Source: an uncultured Clostridia bacterium
GTDB lineage: Bacteria; Bacillota; Clostridia; Oscillospirales; Ruminococcaceae
Assembly (NCBI GenBank): GCA_945867255.1
Contig: CAMBHV010000027.1
Span: forward strand, 1-9,978
Direction of reading: 5' to 3'
Length of the DNA: 9,978 nucleotides
Shown: piece by piece, positions 6,294 through 9,978 of the stretch
Numbering within the stretch: position 1 is the first letter of the stretch
How the letters are laid out: every line of letters begins with the position of its first letter
The notes under the pieces: model-generated
The model's input: the letters and a program-made list of their open reading frames with translations, nothing else
What the model was told of the DNA's origin: nothing
Databases searched by the model: none
Program-made: the position numbers and the translations under genes

Positions 6294-7415
6294 ATGAAAT
6301 ATTGCAAAAAATGCACCATGCCGGACACTCGCCCCGGCATTACGTTTGACGAAGAGGGCGTATGTTCTGCCTGCCGGCATTTCGAAAGCCGTAAGAATAT
6401 AGATTGGGACAAGCGCTGGAAAGAATTTGAGGCGCTGTGTGACAAGTATCGCGGCATGAACGGCCCGGGTGGATATGACTGCGCCGTAGCAGTGTCCGGC
6501 GGCAAGGACAGCCATTTTCAGGTATATATCCTGAAAGAGGTCATGCACATGAACCCCATCCTGTTTTCCGCCGAGGACAATTTCCCCATGACAGAAGCAG
6601 GCAAGCACAACCTGAAAAACATTTCTGAAGAATTCGGCTGCACTATCATCACCTGCAAGCCCAATATCCGCGCACAGAAAAAATTGATGCGTGCCTTCTT
6701 TGAAAAATACGGCAAACCCACATGGTATGTAGACAGGCTGATCTATACCTTCCCGCTTCACATGGCACTGAAATTCAACACACCGTTTTTGTGCTACGGC
6801 GAAAATGTCAGCTTTGAATATGGTGGGAACGCGGATGAAGAGACGTATTCCGCCCGCGGGCAAATCGAAAACGGCGTAGCTGTGGGCTTCCCGAAAGAAG
6901 AGCTGCTAAGCTATGGCGTAACCGAAAATGACCTTGCACTCACCGAGGCACCCAGTGCCGAAGAACTTGCCCGGCTGGACCCGTTCTATCTGAGTTACTT
7001 TTTGCCTTGGAACAGTTATAAGAACTATCAGTTCGCCAAAAGCCGCGGCTTCCACGACCTCACGCATGAATGGGACCGTACCCATCATGTGGAAAACTTC
7101 GACCAAGTGGATTCCCGCGCCTACCTTGTGCATTCCTGGCTGAAATACCCGAAGTTTGGCCACGCCACCGCCACGGATTATACCGCCCGGTATATTCGTT
7201 ACGGTTTGCTGAGCCGCGATGAGGCCATTCAACTTGTGAAGGAACACGACGGTTATCTGGACCCATTGTGCGTGCGTGATTTCTGCGAGTTCTGTGGCTA
7301 TACGGAAACCGAATTCTGGAACATCATGGATGGTTTTTACAACCGTGATATTTTCTACAAGGATGAATTTGGCCGCTGGATGCTCAAACACCCCATCTGG
7401 GAAGAACAGAAATAA
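6294..7415 (+). CDS. N-acetyl sugar amidotransferase (PseA/WbpG-like)
   Basis: This is a 373-residue cytoplasmic enzyme. The N-terminus carries two CxxC pairs (C4/C7 and C24/C27), probably a zinc site. The PP-loop ATP-pyrophosphatase motif SGGKDS lies at 68-73. Further family features are NPILFSAEDNFP, a CYGENVSFEYGG stretch and a C-terminal CVRDFCEFCGY segment. PseA/WbpG-type enzymes activate an N-acetyl group with ATP and replace its oxygen with nitrogen, giving an acetamidino sugar. Known targets are pseudaminic or legionaminic acid and diacetamido-uronic acids. The ATG at 6294 has GGGAGG seven bases upstream, and MKYCKKCTMP is the usual family start. The gene is monocistronic between its own promoter and a strong terminator. 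WbpG needs HisH- and HisF-like partners as an ammonia source, and none is seen here. Family confident; the sugar is inferred. Confidence 0.9.
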   Translation: MKYCKKCTMPDTRPGITFDEEGVCSACRHFESRKNIDWDKRWKEFEALCDKYRGMNGPGGYDCAVAVSGGKDSHFQVYILKEVMHMNPILFSAEDNFPMTEAGKHNLKNISEEFGCTIITCKPNIRAQKKLMRAFFEKYGKPTWYVDRLIYTFPLHMALKFNTPFLCYGENVSFEYGGNADEETYSARGQIENGVAVGFPKEELLSYGVTENDLALTEAPSAEELARLDPFYLSYFLPWNSYKNYQFAKSRGFHDLTHEWDRTHHVENFDQVDSRAYLVHSWLKYPKFGHATATDYTARYIRYGLLSRDEAIQLVKEHDGYLDPLCVRDFCEFCGYTETEFWNIMDGFYNRDIFYKDEFGRWMLKHPIWEEQK

Positions 7416-7419
7416 CTTT

Positions 7420-7459
7420 ACAGATAAAACGCCCCGCTTAAGCGGGGCGTTTTATCTGT
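7420..7459. terminator. Bidirectional terminator, 40-base perfect palindrome
   Basis: Two 20-base arms meet at CTTAAG with no mismatch. The GC core (CGCCCCGC/GCGGGGCG) is flanked by AAAA on the left and TTTT on the right, so it terminates transcripts from either side. It starts five bases after the amidotransferase stop and separates that gene from uridine kinase. A four-base loop forms when the central bases stay unpaired. Confidence 0.9.
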
Positions 7460-7466
7460 TATGCAG

Positions 7467-7495
7467 TTCCTTTTTTGAATTACTTTTGCTATAAT
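7467..7495 (+). promoter_or_regulatory. Extended -10 promoter for udk
   Basis: A perfect TATAAT (7490-7495) is preceded by TG at 7487-7488, one base away from the box, which is the extended -10 form. The -35 (TTCCTT, 7467-7472, 17-base spacer) is weak. Transcription would begin near 7502. This rules out the in-frame ATG at 7494 as a start. Confidence 0.65.
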
Positions 7496-7526
7496 GTTGA
7501 AAAAGATGGAAAGAGGGCAGGCGGGT

Positions 7527-8153
7527 ATGGACAGCATCATCATTGGCATTGCAGGTGGAACAGGCTCCGGCAAAACCACCCTCACGCGCAAATTAAAAGA
7601 GCGGTTTGGCTCAGACGTCTCTGTCATCAGCCATGACAATTATTATAAACGTCATGATGACATGCCATATGAAGAACGCTGTAAATTAAATTATGATCAT
7701 CCCAACGCTTTCGATACCGATTTGATGGTGGAACAGATCGAGGCGTTGCGCCGGGGTGAAACCATTGCCTGCCCTGTGTATGATTTCACCGTACACAATC
7801 GCTCCAGTGAGACACTGCTAATCGCGCCCACCAGTGTCATTGTGGTAGAAGGTATTCTGATTTTTGCAGACAAACAGCTTCGCAACCTGATGGACGTAAA
7901 GATTTTTGTGGATACCGACGCGGATGTACGTATCCTGCGGCGTGTGGTGCGGGACGTAAAAAAGCGCGGCCGCAGCCTGGACAGTGTGGTAAAACAGTAT
8001 CTCACCACAGTGAAGCCCATGCACGAACAGTTTGTGGAACCCTCAAAACGTTTTGCTGATATCATCGTACCCGAGGGCGGAAAAAACCTTGTGGCGCTGG
8101 ATATGATCATCCGCCGTGTGGAACATCATATCCGGCAGAACGGAAAGGCTTAA
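7527..8153 (+). CDS. udk: Uridine kinase
   Basis: This is a 208-residue P-loop kinase, standard length for bacterial uridine/cytidine kinase. The Walker A motif GGTGSGKT lies at residues 10-17. Family blocks follow: SHDNYYK, LNYDHPNAFD, CPVYDFTVHNR, VVEGILIF, then the lid-like RILRRVVRDVKKRGRS and VKPMHEQFVEPSKRFADIIVPEGG. It phosphorylates uridine and cytidine with ATP or GTP in pyrimidine salvage, in the cytoplasm. The ATG at 7527 is chosen because AAAGAGGG lies ten bases upstream and because the earlier ATG at 7494 falls inside the promoter. It is a single-gene unit between a palindromic terminator upstream and a bidirectional terminator downstream. Nothing ties it to the glycan genes beyond position. 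Confidence 0.95.
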   Translation: MDSIIIGIAGGTGSGKTTLTRKLKERFGSDVSVISHDNYYKRHDDMPYEERCKLNYDHPNAFDTDLMVEQIEALRRGETIACPVYDFTVHNRSSETLLIAPTSVIVVEGILIFADKQLRNLMDVKIFVDTDADVRILRRVVRDVKKRGRSLDSVVKQYLTTVKPMHEQFVEPSKRFADIIVPEGGKNLVALDMIIRRVEHHIRQNGKA

Positions 8154-8214
8154 CGGAATTCTGTTTAGAAGGCTGTAAAATTCACTTGCGCCTGTAAAAT
8201 AAAAAACACAAAAC

Positions 8215-8258
8215 AAGGCCTGCAGGGGCACGGCTAACGCCAGACGCCCGCAGGCCTT
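8215..8258. terminator. Bidirectional terminator between convergent udk and the sugar kinase gene
   Basis: Arms AAGGCCTGC (8215-8223) and GCAGGCCTT (8250-8258) are perfect nine-base complements. A second GGGC/GCCC stem continues inside after a two-base bulge, and GGC-TAAC-GCC can close the tip. On the plus strand ATTTTATT follows; on the minus strand a T-rich run (complement of 8196-8213) follows. Both converging genes end close by. The rest of the 111-base gap holds only a nine-base direct repeat. Confidence 0.82.
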
Positions 8259-8264
8259 ATTTTA

Positions 8265-9266
8265 TTACAACGTTTCTTTCAGCACCACGCCGCTGCACAC
8301 GCACTGCTCAATGGCTTCTTTTGCCGGCATGGCCGGGATGGCGCCCTTTTTCGTGGTGGTAAGGCTTCCCGCCGCATTGGCAAACTGTACGGCTGCCTTC
8401 CACTGTTCCGGCGCCAGGGCCAAGAGGTCTTGCCTGTTGCAACAGGCGTACCCTGCATGAAGCTTCCAAAGCATTGCGCCCCAGAAGGCGTCGCCGGCGC
8501 CTGTGGTATCCACAACAGGCACGTCAAATGTAGGTTCAAAGAATGCTCCGGCAGAGGTAACACAGCAGGCCCCTTTCGGGCCAAGCGTCACCAGCACTGC
8601 CACGGGGCCTTGCCGCATCAGGGCCCGTCCGCCTTCTTCCGGCTCGCGGTTGCCCGTGAGAAGAACCAATTCCTCATCCGACACTTTCATAATATCCGCC
8701 AGCGCCACGGCATTCCACAGTTCCTTTTTTGCGTCTTCGGCATTTGGCCACAGAAACGGACGGTAATTCGGGTCGTAACTGACCAGGGCACCTGCCTTCC
8801 GGGCATCGGCAGCCGCACAAAGCGTAGCCGTGCGGCACGGCTCGTCTGTCAGCGATACGCTGCCGAAATGGAACACCCCGCAACTTTGTGTAATTCGGAC
8901 CGGCACCTCGTCTTTTCGAAGCATGATATCTGCGCCCGGCTTGCGGTAAAATGTAAAACTGCGGTTTCCCGTCTCATCCAGCTGCACAAAAGCAAGGGTG
9001 GTGGGGACATTCGCATCCCGCATCAGTGCGCTTGTGTCCACCCCACCTTCCTGCAGCGATGCAAGCAGGAAATCTCCAAAAGCATCCGTGCCCACCTTGC
9101 CGCAAAAAGCCGTTTTTCCACCCAGTTTTGCATACATGGCCAGCACATTGGCCGGCGCACCGCCCGGGTTCCGGCTGAACAGCTGCATGCCCAGCTCGTT
9201 TTGCCCGGCAGGAGTAAAATCGATCAGGCATTCTCCAATCGCCGCAAGATCCACTGATTTTTGCAA
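8265..9266 (-). CDS. PfkB-family sugar kinase, fructokinase-like
   Basis: This is about 333 residues, normal for fructokinases. The N-terminus has AAIGECLIDFTPAG, followed by the first PfkB signature region NPGGAPANVLAMYAKLGG. The C-terminal PfkB signature DTTGAGDAFWGA carries the catalytic base D259. SYDPNYRP and MKVSDEEL are typical of ScrK-type fructokinases, which make fructose 6-phosphate from fructose and ATP. Other furanose substrates are possible. Two starts compete: GTG at 9275, whose AAAGG is directly adjacent and hence badly placed, and TTG at 9266, which has AAAGGGTGA at a good distance. I chose TTG. It is last in a leftward operon behind VOC and phosphotriesterase-like genes, with a gap of about 20 bases. 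A bidirectional terminator follows the stop by six bases. Substrate not proven. Confidence 0.88.
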   Translation of the reverse strand: MQKSVDLAAIGECLIDFTPAGQNELGMQLFSRNPGGAPANVLAMYAKLGGKTAFCGKVGTDAFGDFLLASLQEGGVDTSALMRDANVPTTLAFVQLDETGNRSFTFYRKPGADIMLRKDEVPVRITQSCGVFHFGSVSLTDEPCRTATLCAAADARKAGALVSYDPNYRPFLWPNAEDAKKELWNAVALADIMKVSDEELVLLTGNREPEEGGRALMRQGPVAVLVTLGPKGACCVTSAGAFFEPTFDVPVVDTTGAGDAFWGAMLWKLHAGYACCNRQDLLALAPEQWKAAVQFANAAGSLTTTKKGAIPAMPAKEAIEQCVCSGVVLKETL

Positions 9267-9287
9267 AGCGCTCACCCTTTCACAGTC

Positions 9288-9683
9288 TCAAAGTATCTGG
9301 CTGAATTCCACCTGTTCTCCCTGCGGGCCGCAAATGGTAAAAAAGCGCACGCCGTTTTGCCAGAACGGCAAAAAACAAATGCCTTTTTCCAACACAGGAT
9401 ACTCCATCTTCTGCACCATGTCAAAGGCCGCCGCAATATCCGTCACATCAATGGCAATATGGTCGATGGCGCCGGGCTGGCCCGCGGTATTTTCCCTTTG
9501 ATACAGCTCCACCATCAGCCCCTTCAGCTTCATAAACACCACCGGGCCGTCGCCCTTGTGCCCCGCGGCGCGAAAAGTCTCTTTAAAGCCCAAGCTTTTA
9601 TAAAAGCGCACCGCGTCATCCATATTTTTTACCGGGATGCCCACATGTTGCAGTCCTGTGGCCAGATCCGCCATTTCGCTCAT
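9288..9683 (-). CDS. VOC-superfamily (glyoxalase-fold) protein
   Basis: This is a 131-residue protein with two beta-alpha-beta-beta-beta repeats, the size of a single VOC unit. The first repeat starts LQHVGIPVKNMDDAVRFYKSLGF; the second starts IDHIAIDVTDIAAAFDMV. The four expected metal ligands are in place: H13, E59, H75 and E126. It should be a divalent-metal enzyme such as a lyase, epimerase or isomerase on a small oxo-acid or sugar-like substrate; the reaction cannot be told from sequence. The ATG at 9683 has GGAGG (9690-9694) six bases upstream. It overlaps the upstream phosphotriesterase-like stop by ATGA, a sign of translational coupling, and so probably acts in the same pathway. Confidence 0.88.
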   Translation of the reverse strand: MSEMADLATGLQHVGIPVKNMDDAVRFYKSLGFKETFRAAGHKGDGPVVFMKLKGLMVELYQRENTAGQPGAIDHIAIDVTDIAAAFDMVQKMEYPVLEKGICFLPFWQNGVRFFTICGPQGEQVEFSQIL

Positions 9684-9978
9684 GCTGCACCTCCGTTCTT
9701 TGCGCCCTCGAAAAATGCGCGCGGCACCTGTATCAGCATGGCATCGATGTCCTCCTGCGCCATCCCGCGCTCCAGAAGTTGCGGCACAACATGGTCTGCC
9801 AGGTGTGTATACTGGAAGCGAAGTGTATCCAGGTCCACCTTGCTTCGTTCGCTCCACTCATTGTTGAATTCGTCGATAAACGCACTGCAATCATGCGAAA
9901 GCACCAGCTTGTCGCGCCAACCGCGCTGCACCAAGGTCATCAGTGTTGTGATGCGCTTTTCATCCGGGAATATCCAGT
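9680..9978 (-). CDS. Phosphotriesterase-family (amidohydrolase superfamily) protein, C-terminal 98 residues
   Basis: Only the C-terminus is in the window; the gene continues past the right edge. The fragment opens WIFPDEKRITTLMTLVQRGW and contains VLSHD, where the Asp (fragment residue 29) is the conserved metal-binding aspartate of the last barrel strand. VVPQLLERGMAQEDIDAML and VPRAFFE match the end of phosphotriesterase-related proteins (COG1735 type). Members are zinc-dependent hydrolases, and several act as lactonases on sugar lactones or sugar-lactone phosphates rather than on phosphotriesters. Its stop overlaps the VOC start by four bases. The promoter must lie outside the window. Specific substrate unknown. 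Confidence 0.82.
   Translation of the reverse strand, partial: WIFPDEKRITTLMTLVQRGWRDKLVLSHDCSAFIDEFNNEWSERSKVDLDTLRFQYTHLADHVVPQLLERGMAQEDIDAMLIQVPRAFFEGAKNGGAA

Noticed and set aside
5910..6863. Minus-strand open frame of 317 codons spanning the gap at 6107-6293
   Set aside because: It is antisense to two well-supported genes at both ends and shows no recognisable domain. Across the gap it runs opposite to a terminator and a promoter.
7494..7496. ATG upstream of udk, extending the protein by 11 residues
   Set aside because: It lies inside the -10 box, before the expected transcription start, and has no ribosome binding site. The family normally starts near MDSIIIGIAGG.
8173..8200. Direct repeat CTGTAAAAT at 8173-8181 and 8192-8200
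   Set aside because: There are only two A/T-rich nine-base copies in a short gap after udk, with no further copies nearby, so chance is the simplest explanation.
1..9978. CRISPR array, tRNA, rRNA or insertion sequence
   Set aside because: No regularly spaced repeats, no tRNA-like cloverleaf, no rRNA-like stretch and no transposase or terminal repeats were seen on reading both strands.

Overview
The window looks like a chromosomal segment of a Gram-positive, probably clostridial (Oscillospiraceae-like) bacterium of moderately high GC. This placement is inference. It rests on strong AGGAGG-type ribosome binding sites, SigA-type promoters, frequent TTG starts, intrinsic terminators with T-runs, and the gene families present. 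No rRNA, tRNA, CRISPR array or insertion sequence was seen.

Positions 1-7459 are a surface-glycan region. Two units diverge from a 264-base control region (1908-2171) with a good promoter on each strand and two inverted repeats. Leftward lie a LegB-type nucleotide-sugar 4,6-dehydratase (924-1907) and a DUF2142-type multipass membrane protein (886 to beyond the left edge). The second is interrupted by an in-frame TAA at 677-679. Rightward is a tight three-gene operon: an MBOAT O-acyltransferase (2172-3716), an SGNH-like partner (3733-4803) and a GT-B-like protein with HP and S-T motifs (4793-6106). All three appear to start with TTG behind strong Shine-Dalgarno sequences. After a terminator, an N-acetyl sugar amidotransferase (6294-7415) has its own promoter and ends at a 40-base perfect palindromic terminator.

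Taken together, the region suggests synthesis, transfer and decoration (O-acetyl and acetamidino groups) of an unusual surface sugar, plausibly a legionaminic- or pseudaminic-type nonulosonic acid. The committed synthase, the aminotransferase and the CMP-transferase are not in the window, so the sugar's identity is inferred.

Positions 7467-9978 look like ordinary metabolism. A monocistronic uridine kinase (7527-8153) converges on a leftward operon, with a shared bidirectional terminator (8215-8258) between them. That operon reads, in transcription order: the C-terminus of a phosphotriesterase-family hydrolase (cut by the right edge), a VOC/glyoxalase-fold protein and a PfkB-family fructokinase-like sugar kinase.
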